Of a stretch of 64,000 nucleotides of DNA, positions 50,058 through 60,285 are shown in pieces. Below the pieces are notes generated by a model. It was given only the letters and a program-made list of their open reading frames with translations, had not been told where the DNA came from and did not search any database. The stretch is from Thiocapsa sp. (GTDB lineage: Bacteria; Pseudomonadota; Gammaproteobacteria; Chromatiales; Chromatiaceae): contig NZ_CP073760.1 in NCBI RefSeq assembly GCF_018399035.1, positions 5,022,501 to 5,086,500 on the forward strand, given 5' to 3'. The position numbers and the translations under genes were made by a program. The stretch's first letter is position 1; each line of letters opens with the position of its first letter.

Positions 50058-51401
50058 ATGACCAACACCCCAAACACCAAGATCATCGTCATCGACGACG
50101 ACCCGACCGGGTCCCAAACCGTCCACGGCTGTCTGCTGCTGACGCGCTGGGATCCACAGACCCTGATCGAGGCGTTCGACGATGTCTCGCCGCTCTTCTT
50201 CGTCCTGAGCAACACCCGCGGTATGGACGCCGCGGAGGCGACGCGGGTGACGCGCGAGATCTGCGTGAACCTGCGTGCGGCGATGGATCGGCTCACGGAG
50301 GAGGGGCGGGGGATCCAACCTTTGATCGTCAGCCGCTCCGATTCCACCCTGCGCGGCCATTATCCGGTCGAGACCGATGTGATCGCCGAGGAGCTCGGCC
50401 CCTTCGATGCCCACTTCCTGGTACCGGCCTTCTTCGAGGGCGGGCGGATCACGCGCGATGGCGTCCACTACTTGATGGTCGACGGGGTGCCGGTCCCTGT
50501 GAACGAGACCGAGTTTGCGCGTGACTCGGTGTTCGGGTTCAGCCACGCCTTTCTGCCCGATTATGTGGAGGAGAAGACCGGCGGGCGCATCGCGGCGCAG
50601 GCCGTCGAGCGCTTCACGCTGGAGGATGTGCGCGGCGACTCGGGTCCACGGCTGCGCGACTTGACCGGGAACCTCTGCGGCGTGGTGGACGCCGAGCGTC
50701 AGTCGGATCTCGACAGCTTCGCCCGGCAGGTCTTGGCGGCGACGGGCGAGGGCAAGCGCTTCCTGTTTCGCAGTGCGGCGAGCCTGCTCACTGCGCTCGC
50801 CGCACTGCCGCCCCAGCCGGTCGCCCCGGCGGCCATGTCGACCTATGTCCGAGACGGGCGGCCGGGCGTGGTGTTGATGGGATCGCATGTCGAGAAGTCG
50901 ACCCGACAGCTTCGGCATCTGATCGATCACACGGACGTCATCCCGGTCGAGATCGACCTGGATCGCCTGATCGCCGACGAGGATGCCCTGCTGACGGATC
51001 TCCTCGGCCGGCTCGAGACCGCGCAACAGGAGGGTCGCGGTGTCGTCCTCTTTACCAGCCGAGGCGAGCGGCAGTTCCCGAGCACGGCGGAGCGGCTCGC
51101 CTTCGGCGAGCGGGTCTGCGGTTTTCTGGTCAAGATCGTTCGGAATCTGCCGCAGGAGATCGGCTTCCTGATCAGCAAGGGCGGCATCACCTCCAACGAT
51201 ACCCTCAGTCGCGGTCTGGCACTGCGTACCGCCCGTGTGCTTGGGCAGATCCTTGCCGGCTGCTCGGTGGTGCGCTGTCCGGAGGATCATCCGCGCTATC
51301 CGGATCTGCCGGTGGTGATCTTTCCGGGCAATGTGGGCGGGGACGAGGCGCTGGCGGAGGCTTATCGGATCCTCGCCGGCTCTAAACCGCGCCCCGTGTG
51401 A
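50058..51401 (+). CDS. DUF1537 four-carbon acid sugar kinase family protein
   Basis: 447 residues from the ATG at 50058 (GGCGGAG nine bases ahead); an ATG at 49986 is possible. N-terminal domain: IIVIDDDPTGSQTVHGCLLL, FFVLSNTRGMDAAEATR, SRSDSTLRGHYPVETDVIAE. C-terminal domain: VLMGSHVEKSTRQL, LISKGGITSNDTLSRGL, VVIFPGNVGGDEALAEAYRI. These are the marks of OtnK/DtnK-type kinases that phosphorylate tetronates or similar sugar acids. In known operons the partner is an aldolase, isomerase or dehydrogenase; here it is a TPP enzyme. The last residues (SKPRPV) are encoded by a repeat module. Confidence 0.9.
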   Translation: MTNTPNTKIIVIDDDPTGSQTVHGCLLLTRWDPQTLIEAFDDVSPLFFVLSNTRGMDAAEATRVTREICVNLRAAMDRLTEEGRGIQPLIVSRSDSTLRGHYPVETDVIAEELGPFDAHFLVPAFFEGGRITRDGVHYLMVDGVPVPVNETEFARDSVFGFSHAFLPDYVEEKTGGRIAAQAVERFTLEDVRGDSGPRLRDLTGNLCGVVDAERQSDLDSFARQVLAATGEGKRFLFRSAASLLTALAALPPQPVAPAAMSTYVRDGRPGVVLMGSHVEKSTRQLRHLIDHTDVIPVEIDLDRLIADEDALLTDLLGRLETAQQEGRGVVLFTSRGERQFPSTAERLAFGERVCGFLVKIVRNLPQEIGFLISKGGITSNDTLSRGLALRTARVLGQILAGCSVVRCPEDHPRYPDLPVVIFPGNVGGDEALAEAYRILAGSKPRPV

Positions 51402-51468
51402 TCCGCGCGGTTTTCGCAGGGATGCGACCTCACGGCAGCTTTGAAAGCTCTCAGTTGGCGCGGTTTAG
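51382..51468. repeat. TAAACCGCG-family module overlapping the kinase 3' end
   Basis: Bounded by CTAAACCGCGCC and GGCGCGGTTTAG. Here the TAA is out of frame with the gene, so the kinase reads through it and ends 11 bases later at a TGA inside the module. It adds about six residues to the protein. Confidence 0.85.
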
Positions 51469-51586
51469 AGAATTTTTTCTGCGTATTTGGTGGTTTGACG
51501 GTCTGGATGGGGGCGAGCCATACTCGGTGGCGTCACCATGATGATCCGGGGCCAAGCGATGTCCAGACCGCAACCCATTGTGCAGG

Positions 51587-51856
51587 ATGACGCACCTTCT
51601 GAGATGGCAGTTTCAGCCCGGGTTGCGTGGCCCGAGTTGGCGGCTCTCGGTCAACAATGCCCGCGCGGCGGCTGCCGAGATCCTCGAAGACAGTCCGAGC
51701 CTTCGCCCGGCCCTGCCGGCGCTCATCGGCAAGGCTTACCCGCTTGCCCGTCGCAACGCGCTCGCCGAAACCGGCTTGCCCGAGGCGACATTCCCGAACG
51801 ATTGTCCCTACTCGATTCACCAGCTGCTGGACGATGGCTTTTGGCCGGGGTCTTAG
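51587..51856 (+). pseudogene. DUF29 protein fragment
   Basis: About 89 residues: THLLRWQFQPGLRGPSWRLS, then ILEDSPSLRPALPALIGKAY and LPEATFPNDCPYSIHQLLDD. This is the C-terminal two-thirds of DUF29. The N-terminal block (YDxDFYAWxxxxxxLLRxG-like) that should precede it is absent, and no start codon with an SD is near. Function of DUF29 is unknown. Confidence 0.7.
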
Positions 51857-52225
51857 GTGATTTCCGGGAAAGCATCGACCAACATGTAGGGGGACTTTAG
51901 TCGCCCGGTAAGCATTGGCAACACGCACGGCCGGGATGATCATTCCCGGAAATCGCCTTAGCCGGGGTTTCGGTACCTCGCGTCTCGTTGCTGACGGGGA
52001 GCGCGATCAAACGATCCATCGTCGTCTGCTGGAGATGCGGTTCGGGTCGGGCCTCGATTCAGCACGCGCGCCACGACATGACAGAAGCCCAAGCCTGCTT
52101 GATCCCCTCATAGAATCCCTTGCAGAATCCCTCGTATTCGTTATATTGCTGCGCAGCAGCATAGACGCGAGCCGATCTCGCCCCGTTTCCTTGGCCGCTT
52201 TGCCGGCCGCTCCAGAGGCAAACCG
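51857..52225. other. 369-bp gap upstream of pycA
   Basis: No gene is supported. The last 110 bases hold the candidate promoter at 52120-52147. Open frames through 51900-52100 are arginine-rich shadows. Confidence 0.5.
52120..52147 (+). promoter_or_regulatory. Candidate sigma-70 promoter of pycA
   Basis: TTGCAG, 16 bases, TATATT. It lies about 80 bases before the pycA start in an otherwise GC-rich tract. Confidence 0.5.
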
Positions 52226-53644
<1,419 letters not shown>

Positions 53645-53690
53645 TCCGGGCCCGTCCCGAACCTCATCCAAACCCGAGAGCTCCGACATC

Positions 53691-54158
53691 ATGCAATGGT
53701 CAGAGATCGTCGCGGATCCCGCGCTCAAGGATTTGCCGTACAAGATCGAGACGAACGAATACGGGCAGATCGTCATGTCGCCGCACAAACGCATCCATGC
53801 CATCTGGCAAGGCGAGATCGAATGGCGGTTGCGCCAGTGTCTCCCGAGAGGGCGTGCCGCGCCGGAGTTTGCAATCGACACCCGTCTGGGTACCAAGACA
53901 CCGGATGTCGTCTGGTATTCGAAGGACAAGGAAGCGGACTTGCTGGCGGATCAACGCCTGGCGCCGGAGATCTGTGTCGAGGTGCTCTCAGGCAGCAATA
54001 CCGATGGGGAGCTGGCGATCAAGCGCGCGCTGTATTTCGAGGCCGGCGCCCTGGAGGTCTGGCTGTGCGACAACACAGGCGCGCTGCGCTTCCATACACC
54101 CGAGGGCGAGCAGGCGCATTCCTTACTCGCGCCGGATTTTCCGCGACGCTTGGCCTGA
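53691..54158 (+). CDS. Uma2 family (DUF820) nuclease-like protein
   Basis: 155 residues from the ATG at 53691. Blocks FAIDTRLGTKTPDVVWYSKD, LAPEICVEVLSGSNTDGELA and RALYFEAGALEVWLCDNTGA give the PD-(D/E)XK pattern of Uma2 (D in TPDVVW, E in CVEVLS). Homologues are multi-copy in cyanobacteria and phototrophs and of unknown function. Here it sits between pycA and pycB on the same strand, so it is likely carried on the same transcript although unrelated to carboxylation. Confidence 0.88.
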   Translation: MQWSEIVADPALKDLPYKIETNEYGQIVMSPHKRIHAIWQGEIEWRLRQCLPRGRAAPEFAIDTRLGTKTPDVVWYSKDKEADLLADQRLAPEICVEVLSGSNTDGELAIKRALYFEAGALEVWLCDNTGALRFHTPEGEQAHSLLAPDFPRRLA

Positions 54159-54210
54159 CGGGTCTCCATTGCCCACTCCACTGATTGCCTCGATTGACGA
54201 GACCTAGACC

Positions 54211-56034
54211 ATGCCCAAGATCAACATCACCGATGTCATTCTGCGCGATGCCCATCAATCTCTCATCGCCACGCGTATGCGCACCGAGGACATGCTGCCG
54301 ATCTGTCCGAAGCTGGATGCGATCGGCTATTGGTCGCTGGAATGCTGGGGCGGCGCGACCTTCGACGCCTGCGTACGCTTTCTGAAAGAGGATCCCTGGG
54401 AGCGTCTGCGCAAGCTCCGCGAGGCGCTGCCGAACACCCGCTTGCAGATGCTGCTGCGGGGCCAAAACCTCCTCGGCTACCGGCACTACTCGGACGACGT
54501 CGTACGCGCCTTCGTCAAGCGCTCGGCCGCGAACGGCATGGATGTCTTCCGCATCTTCGATGCATTGAACGATCTGCGGAATCTCAAGACCGCGATCGAG
54601 GCGACCAAGGCCGCCGGCAAGCACGCGCAGGGCACGATCTGTTATACGGTCAGCCCGGTCCACGACGTGCCCGGCTTCGTGCGCATGGGCAAGGATCTGG
54701 CCGCGATGGGGTGCGACTCCATCGCCATCAAAGACATGGCCGGTTTGCTGACGCCCTTTGTCGCCGCCGACCTGGTCAAGGCACTGAAGGACAGCGTCGA
54801 TCTGCCGCTGCATCTGCATTCGCATGCCACTTCGGGCCTGGCGGACATGTGTCATCTCAAGGCGATCGAGAACGGCTGCGACACCATCGATACCGCCATC
54901 TCGTCCATGGCCGGCGGAACCTCCCATCCGCCCACCGAGAGCATGGTCGCCGCACTTCGGGGCACCCCGTACGACACCGGCCTGGATCTGGAAGCGATCC
55001 AGGAGGTCGGCATGTATTTCTATCAGGTGCGCAAGAAGTATCACCAGTTCGAGAGCGACTACACGGGTGTGGACACCCGGGTGCAGGTCAATCAGGTGCC
55101 GGGCGGCATGATCTCCAACCTGGCCAACCAGTTGAAGGAGCAGAGCGCACTGGACCGGATGAGTGCGGTGCTCGCGGAGATCCCGCGCGTGCGCGAGGAT
55201 CTGGGTTATCCGCCGCTGGTCACGCCGACCTCGCAGATCGTCGGCACCCAGGCGGTGCTGAACGTCCTGACCGAGAAGCGCTACCAGACCATCACCAACG
55301 AGGTGAAGCTCTACCTTCAGGGCCGTTACGGGCGCGCGCCGGGAACCGTCAATCCGACCCTGCAGCAGCAGGCGATCGGCAACGAGGAGCTCGTCGAGTG
55401 TCGACCTGCGGACCTCCTGAAACCGGAGCTCAAGCGTCTCGTCGATGAGATCGGGACGGTGGCGACCTCGGAGGAGGACACGCTGACCTATGCCATGTTC
55501 CCCGAGATCGGTCGGGCCTTTCTCGAGCACCGTGCTGCCGGAACGCTTCATCCCGAGCCGCTCGAGCCGCCGCCGAGTGCCGCCGGTGCGCAAGCCGCGC
55601 CGACCGAGTTCAATATCGCCGTGCATGGCGAGACCTACCACGTCAAGGTGACGGGCGCGGGTCACAAGGGACTCGCCGAGCGCCACTTCTATCTCGACAT
55701 TGACGGTATCCCGGAAGAGGTGCTTGTCGAGACCCTGGACGAGGTCGTCCTGACGGGTGGCGCGGAAGGTGCCGTGAAGAAGGCCATCACGGGCAAACGG
55801 CCGAAGCCGACCCAGCCCGGTCATGTGACCACCTCCATGCCGGGCAACATCGTCGATGTCCTGGTCAAGGAGGGCGATACGGTGACAGCCGGTCAGTCGG
55901 TCTTGGTCACCGAGGCGATGAAGATGGAGACCGAGATCCAGGCGCCGATCGGCGGAACCGTGACCGGGATCTTCGTCAGCAAGGGCGACGCGGTGAATCC
56001 GAACGAGGTTCTGCTGGAGATCAGCGCGGCTTAA
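54211..56034 (+). CDS. pycB: Carboxyltransferase-biotin carrier subunit, pyruvate carboxylase B / OadA-like
   Basis: 607 residues. N-terminal carboxyltransferase TIM barrel: DVILRDAHQSLIATRM near residue 10, IAIKDMAGLLTPFVA and LHLHSHATSGLADM (metal-binding histidines). The C-terminal biotin carrier domain has VTEAMKMETEI with biotinyl-Lys at K571. The same architecture is oxaloacetate decarboxylase alpha (OadA); no oadB/oadG is present, and a biotin carboxylase gene is linked, so pyruvate carboxylase B is favoured. The TAA stop opens a repeat module. Confidence 0.9.
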   Translation: MPKINITDVILRDAHQSLIATRMRTEDMLPICPKLDAIGYWSLECWGGATFDACVRFLKEDPWERLRKLREALPNTRLQMLLRGQNLLGYRHYSDDVVRAFVKRSAANGMDVFRIFDALNDLRNLKTAIEATKAAGKHAQGTICYTVSPVHDVPGFVRMGKDLAAMGCDSIAIKDMAGLLTPFVAADLVKALKDSVDLPLHLHSHATSGLADMCHLKAIENGCDTIDTAISSMAGGTSHPPTESMVAALRGTPYDTGLDLEAIQEVGMYFYQVRKKYHQFESDYTGVDTRVQVNQVPGGMISNLANQLKEQSALDRMSAVLAEIPRVREDLGYPPLVTPTSQIVGTQAVLNVLTEKRYQTITNEVKLYLQGRYGRAPGTVNPTLQQQAIGNEELVECRPADLLKPELKRLVDEIGTVATSEEDTLTYAMFPEIGRAFLEHRAAGTLHPEPLEPPPSAAGAQAAPTEFNIAVHGETYHVKVTGAGHKGLAERHFYLDIDGIPEEVLVETLDEVVLTGGAEGAVKKAITGKRPKPTQPGHVTTSMPGNIVDVLVKEGDTVTAGQSVLVTEAMKMETEIQAPIGGTVTGIFVSKGDAVNPNEVLLEISAA

Positions 56035-56116
56035 ACCGCGTCCCCGCTAAGGGTCGTGGATGCACCAAACGTCGAACTCACTCGAAAGTGAGCATCTCGC
56101 TCTGGACGCGGTTTAG
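56032..56116. repeat. TAAACCGCG-family module between convergent genes
   Basis: Bounded by TAAACCGCGTCC and GGACGCGGTTTAG. Inverted, it matches the module at 13153-13237 almost base for base. It fills the space between the pycB stop and the stop of the convergent MFS gene (56120-56122), where a two-way terminator would be expected. Confidence 0.9.
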
Positions 56117-56119
56117 GGT

Positions 56120-57460
56120 CTACCAGACCAATTCACCCGCATCATGCGCCTCGGCCACCGCACGTCCGCGACGCTCGTCGACGCGTAAGGCGACCACCAG
56201 GGCGACCGCGAACAAGAGCACGCAGAACAGGATCGCGGTCTGCAGGCCCACCAGGACCTGCAGGAGTCCGATCGCAAGCAATCCGAACATCCCGGCCAGC
56301 TTCATCGACAGGCCCCAGAAGCCGAAGAGCTCGCCCGAGCGCGACAGCGGCGAGAAGAGTCCGACCAGGGTTCGGGTGGCCGACTGACAGGCGCCGAGGC
56401 TCAGGCCCGCCACGCAGCCGACCACCAGGAAGATGTACTGGGCCGGCCAATCGCGTCCCAGGACATCGCGCGCCAGCTCGCTCAGGAGCGGCGTGAGATA
56501 GATGAGCGCGATCGCCAGTATCCACATGACCAGGGTGATCACATAGGTCCGCAGCGCACCGAGACGATCCTGGATGAAACCGAATCCGAGCGCACCGACG
56601 GCCGCGGTGATCTGCACCAGGACAAACATCAGTGTGCGCACCGAGGCATCCCAGCCGATCACCTGCGCGCCGTAGATGAAGGCGTAGGCGATGATGATGT
56701 AGATGCCGCTCATCGAGAAGAAGACCGAGATGAACAGCACGCCCAGATCGCGATGGGTGCGCAGATGGGTCAGCGTCTGGCGGACCCGTGCGATGCCCAT
56801 TCGCATCAGGCCGGTCCCGGGCGGCAGGGCGCGTGCCCGACCGCGCTCGCGCACCCAGAGAAAGGTCGGAATGGCCGCAATCAGGAAGAAGGCGGCGGCC
56901 CAGGGACCGACCCAACGGATCCGCTCGAAGTTCTCGGCGCTGACATCGCCCAGGACCAGCAGCACGAAGACCGCCGAGACCATGCCGCCGACATAGCCCA
57001 ACGCCCAACCGAATCCGGAGATCTTGCCGAGATCTTCGGGCGGACCGAGCCCGGGCAGGAAGCTCGCGATAAAGGCCTCGCCGATCGAGTAGGCAAAGTT
57101 CGAGATGATCAGGAGCAGCACGCCGAGCAGGGCATAGCCTGGCGCGACGAAATAGAGCGCCGCCGTCGCGACCACCGTCAGCAGATAACTCGCAAAGAGA
57201 AAGCGTTTCTTGCTCGCCGTGTAATCCATGATGGCGCCGGCCACCGGGGAGCAAATCACCACCAACAGATAGCTGGTGGAAAGCGCCAGGCTCCAGAGCA
57301 GATTGCCGAGGCGATAATCCGGGGCATCGCCGACGATCACGCGCGTGAAGAGGTCGCCGAAGACGACCGTGATGATCAGCAGCGTATAGGCTTGGTTGGC
57401 GAAGTCGAACATCGCCCAACCGAAGATCTCGCGTTTCGATGCGCGGGTGCGTGTCGTCAT
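56120..57460 (-). CDS. MFS transporter, UMF1/Atg22-like
   Basis: 446 residues, about 12 helices. Start REIFGWAMFDFANQAYTLLI is the hallmark of UMF1/Atg22-like MFS proteins, often linked to amino-acid or other efflux. Further blocks: SPVAGAIMDYTASKKRFLFA, YSIGEAFIASFLPGLGP, PLSRSGELFGFWGLSMKLAG. The ATG at 57460 overlaps the preceding gene (ATGA). Third gene of a minus-strand trio (DUF2919, MFS, MFS). The substrate cannot be told from sequence. Confidence 0.9.
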   Translation of the reverse strand: MTTRTRASKREIFGWAMFDFANQAYTLLIITVVFGDLFTRVIVGDAPDYRLGNLLWSLALSTSYLLVVICSPVAGAIMDYTASKKRFLFASYLLTVVATAALYFVAPGYALLGVLLLIISNFAYSIGEAFIASFLPGLGPPEDLGKISGFGWALGYVGGMVSAVFVLLVLGDVSAENFERIRWVGPWAAAFFLIAAIPTFLWVRERGRARALPPGTGLMRMGIARVRQTLTHLRTHRDLGVLFISVFFSMSGIYIIIAYAFIYGAQVIGWDASVRTLMFVLVQITAAVGALGFGFIQDRLGALRTYVITLVMWILAIALIYLTPLLSELARDVLGRDWPAQYIFLVVGCVAGLSLGACQSATRTLVGLFSPLSRSGELFGFWGLSMKLAGMFGLLAIGLLQVLVGLQTAILFCVLLFAVALVVALRVDERRGRAVAEAHDAGELVW

Positions 57461-58680
57461 GTCGGCCCTTGGTGTGTGTGTGTTTTCGGGGGCGGATGCG
57501 GCGCGAGCCGGGTCATGATCTGCAGACAGATTAACCCGAGCACCATCAATCCGGCCACGACCAGCAGAGATCCGTCGAAGGTTCCGCTGATCTCGGCGAC
57601 CTCGCCCGCGAGGACGGGGCCGAGGATCTGGGCGATCCCGTAACCGAGGGTCAAGCGCGCCATGATCTGCGCCGGATGCGCGGGATAGCGCACCCCGACC
57701 ATGGTCAGGACCAAGGAGACAATGCCGATGAATGTGAATCCGAACAGTGCGGCGCTGAGGATCGCGGCCACGAGCGATCCGCTGACGACCGGCAGGACGA
57801 TCCCGACGATCTGCAAACCGTAGGCGACCTGGAGCGTGCGCAGATAACCCAGGCGACGGGCGATGCGATCCCAGAGGATCGGTGCGGGAATCGCGGCCAC
57901 GCCGACGAGGAGCCACATCCAATCCCCCAAGCCCTGCAGGATCGGCTGCTGCTCGGTGATCAAGACCGTGAAGGTCGCATTGATGACATAGCCGAATCCG
58001 GCGCAGACATAGGCGCCTTGGAGCAGCCACAACCAGGATGCGCCGGGCTCGGGCGCGGCGCCGAGGTGGCGGGGCGCGAGCGGCTGACCGCGATCGGGCG
58101 TGGGCAACCCCAGCCACGCGGGGATCAGCAGCACGGCGCCGACCAACGTCAGGGCGAGCCACTGACCTTGCCAGGACCAGACCAGACCCGCGCCCGCGAC
58201 CACCAGGACGCCGACCACGATCCCCAATCCGATCCCGCTGAAGTGCACCCCCAGCTCGCTGCGATGATCATGTCGGATCAGCCAGTTGAGGATCAGACCC
58301 GAGCCCAGCATCAGCCCCGCGGCACTGCTCAGTCCCGCCAGGTAACGGCTGACGCCCCAGAGGATCGGCGACTCTCCCATCGCCATCATGAGGGTCGTGA
58401 TCACGGCCAAGAGCAGACCTCCGCGATAGAGCCGGTCCTTGATCCGAAGATCCCTGAGTCGGCTGACGATCAGGACCCCGGACAAGTAGCCGAGATAGTT
58501 CCACCCGGCGAGCCAGCCGGCGAGGGCCTCGCCCATGCCGGTCTCGCTTTGCAGGACCGGGATCATGGGTGTGTAGGCGAAGCGCGCCACGCCCAAGGTC
58601 AGGATCAGGGCGCAGATCCCGGATCCCAGAACGCTCCAGTGGCTCGGTTGATCGTCGGGCTGATGGTCGGGATGTCTCAC
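57457..58680 (-). CDS. MFS transporter, YbfB/YjiJ-like
   Basis: 407 residues with a GTG start at 58680 sharing GTGA with the upstream stop. Hydrophobic start: GSGICALILTLGVARFAYTP, then MIPVLQSETGMGEALAGWLA and GWNYLGYLSGVLIVSRL, the YbfB/YjiJ family signature. About 12 helices. Family function is unknown. Upstream in-frame sequence to 58893 has no homology and crosses another gene. Confidence 0.88.
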   Translation of the reverse strand: MRHPDHQPDDQPSHWSVLGSGICALILTLGVARFAYTPMIPVLQSETGMGEALAGWLAGWNYLGYLSGVLIVSRLRDLRIKDRLYRGGLLLAVITTLMMAMGESPILWGVSRYLAGLSSAAGLMLGSGLILNWLIRHDHRSELGVHFSGIGLGIVVGVLVVAGAGLVWSWQGQWLALTLVGAVLLIPAWLGLPTPDRGQPLAPRHLGAAPEPGASWLWLLQGAYVCAGFGYVINATFTVLITEQQPILQGLGDWMWLLVGVAAIPAPILWDRIARRLGYLRTLQVAYGLQIVGIVLPVVSGSLVAAILSAALFGFTFIGIVSLVLTMVGVRYPAHPAQIMARLTLGYGIAQILGPVLAGEVAEISGTFDGSLLVVAGLMVLGLICLQIMTRLAPHPPPKTHTHQGPT

Positions 58681-59174
58681 GCGTCCCCGGCCCTCGGACA
58701 GTCCCGCACCACATCCGCGACGAGGCGCGAGCGCCAAAGATAGAAGGGCACCGCGAGACTCAGCAGCAGCGAGGCCAAAAGCAGCTCGTCGATCGCATCG
58801 CGCAATGGCTGGCTCGAGTCCGTGAGGACCGTCAGCAGGACGCCGAGATAGATGAAGATCGACAGCGTGAGGATCTCCCGTGCGCGTTGCCATATCCCGC
58901 GCACCCAGCCGGGGCAGGGTCGCCGTCGTCGAAATCCGGCAGCCAGCACGAGCGCTGCCGGGAGATCGGCGAAGAGGAGCTCGGGCCGCACGAGATTGCG
59001 CAGCACTTCGATCTCCTCCCCGGTCGTCGGCAGAAAGGTGATCCCCAGAAGCAGCAGATGGCGCACCAGGAAGACCAGCGTCAGCCAGAGCAGGATCGGG
59101 GTCTTCAGGAGCAGGTCGTCGTCGTAGCGATGCGCTGCGTAGCGCGGTCGGCGATCCGGATGCGCCCCGCTCAT
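58677..59174 (-). CDS. DUF2919 family membrane protein
   Basis: 165 residues from the ATG at 59174. YDDDLLLKTPILLWLTLVFL followed by VRHLLLLGITFLP is the typical DUF2919 start. Four helices are predicted. The C-terminus overlaps the GTG start of the YbfB-like gene, so the three genes are coupled. Function unknown. Confidence 0.85.
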   Translation of the reverse strand: MSGAHPDRRPRYAAHRYDDDLLLKTPILLWLTLVFLVRHLLLLGITFLPTTGEEIEVLRNLVRPELLFADLPAALVLAAGFRRRRPCPGWVRGIWQRAREILTLSIFIYLGVLLTVLTDSSQPLRDAIDELLLASLLLSLAVPFYLWRSRLVADVVRDCPRAGDA

Positions 59175-59247
59175 CACGTCACCGCACCGAACGAGGATCG
59201 GCGTCTCGACGGGAGATTAGAGCGCACCGGCAGGATTGCGCACCGGA

Positions 59248-59625
59248 TCAAGGCGGCGGTGCTTGGTCGAGCTGCGCATAGATGCAGTTCAACGCAGGGT
59301 TGTTCGTGCCCGTCGGGAAGAAGCCGTTGATGTCGGTCGCGTAGGTGTTGCGGTCGATGCGACCGTAGTACAGCTTGCTGGTCTCGTCGAGGAAATAGTC
59401 GTTGTCGTCGCCGCTGCTGATGTTGATGAGATAGTTCAGGGGCTGGTTGCCGAGCGAATGATGTCCGCAGGCATTGGCGATTTGATTGTAGAAACCCTCC
59501 ACACCCGGCTTTTCGATCAGACTATCCGGCGCGACCAGGTTGCCGCCGCAACCGGAGACCGTCAGCAAGACGACGCCGGTGATGATCAGACTTGATCGCA
59601 CGCGTGTTTGCTCGAGTGCTTGCAT
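59248..59625 (-). CDS. Hypothetical lipoprotein
   Basis: 125 residues. A lipoprotein signal (SLIITGVVLLTVSGC) with lipobox LTVSGC, then a mature part with a block DDNDYFLDETSKLYYGRIDR. No family recognised. Probably anchored in the outer or inner membrane facing the periplasm. Not linked to a recognised operon. Confidence 0.65.
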   Translation of the reverse strand: MQALEQTRVRSSLIITGVVLLTVSGCGGNLVAPDSLIEKPGVEGFYNQIANACGHHSLGNQPLNYLINISSGDDNDYFLDETSKLYYGRIDRNTYATDINGFFPTGTNNPALNCIYAQLDQAPPP

Positions 59626-59649
59626 GGGTTGGTATCCTTGGGTTGACGC

Positions 59650-59898
59650 TCATCGAATCCAGCTTGGGTCGAACGGATCGGGCTGAAACGCGCGATATTG
59701 CGCGACACCGTACGCTAAGTGATGCACGGACTGAAGAAAATTCAGTTCTGCCCAGGCATCGAGAGGCCAGCCGGTACGGTCTCCGCGTTTATCGAGGATG
59801 AGATCGGAGAACATCTCGTCAAACGCGTCGGGGTCGCCCCAGACGAGATGAAGCCGTTTGATGGCATGTGGAAACCTCTCCTCCAAAACGCAGAGCAT
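59650..59898 (-). CDS. Small conserved-looking hypothetical protein
   Basis: 82 residues with a good SD (GAGGAGCG, seven bases from the ATG). Composition and blocks such as IKRLHLVWGDPDAFDEMFSD, LILDKRGDRTGWPLDAWAEL look like a real soluble protein. No domain recognised. It lies 24 bases upstream of the lipoprotein gene on the same strand. Confidence 0.6.
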   Translation of the reverse strand: MLCVLEERFPHAIKRLHLVWGDPDAFDEMFSDLILDKRGDRTGWPLDAWAELNFLQSVHHLAYGVAQYRAFQPDPFDPSWIR

Positions 59899-60285
59899 GG
59901 TCGTCGCTCCTCAGTGGTACGTGTCGCTCTCGGCGAGCGTCTTCGGCGGCATCGATACTGGACTCGGGCATCGCCCCGAAAATCGTTGTCGTTGTCGTTG
60001 TCGTAATCGACAACGACAACGACAACCGTGAAAAGGCATTCACCCGTCGAGTTGTTTGCTTATTTTTGAAACGCTCCTTAGCGGGCGGCGGCTTGGACCA
60101 TAGAAAGCATTCGGTGAGCCAGATCTAAAGTCGCACTTAACTCTTTGAACGCGAGAAGAATGCTCTGCCGCTGTTCGACGCCTCGACGGACTGGCTCGAC
60201 AAGGACCGCGCGAAGGTGACCCGGATGGTCAGCGTCGCGCGGCGTGCCAGGGCTCCGGCTCGATAGTCCCCGTGTCCGTGGCGCC
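59899..60285. other. 387-bp gap with hairpin repeat and a possible gene scrap
   Basis: It contains the 19-bp-stem repeat (59985-60026). A plus-strand frame ending TAG at 60264-60266 reads LFDASTDWLDKDRAKVTRMV, which looks like a protein end but has no start. Nothing else is seen. Confidence 0.4.
59985..60026. repeat. Perfect 19-bp-stem hairpin of GTTGTC units
   Basis: Three GTTGTC units on the left, four-base loop TAAT, three GACAAC units on the right. The arms are perfectly complementary. It lies upstream of two small minus-strand genes. Confidence 0.9.

Noticed and set aside
60168..60266. A gene ending at 60266 (LFDASTDWLDKDRAKVTRMV)
   Set aside because: No start codon or upstream homology; too short to name. 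Mentioned in the gap entry as a possible scrap.
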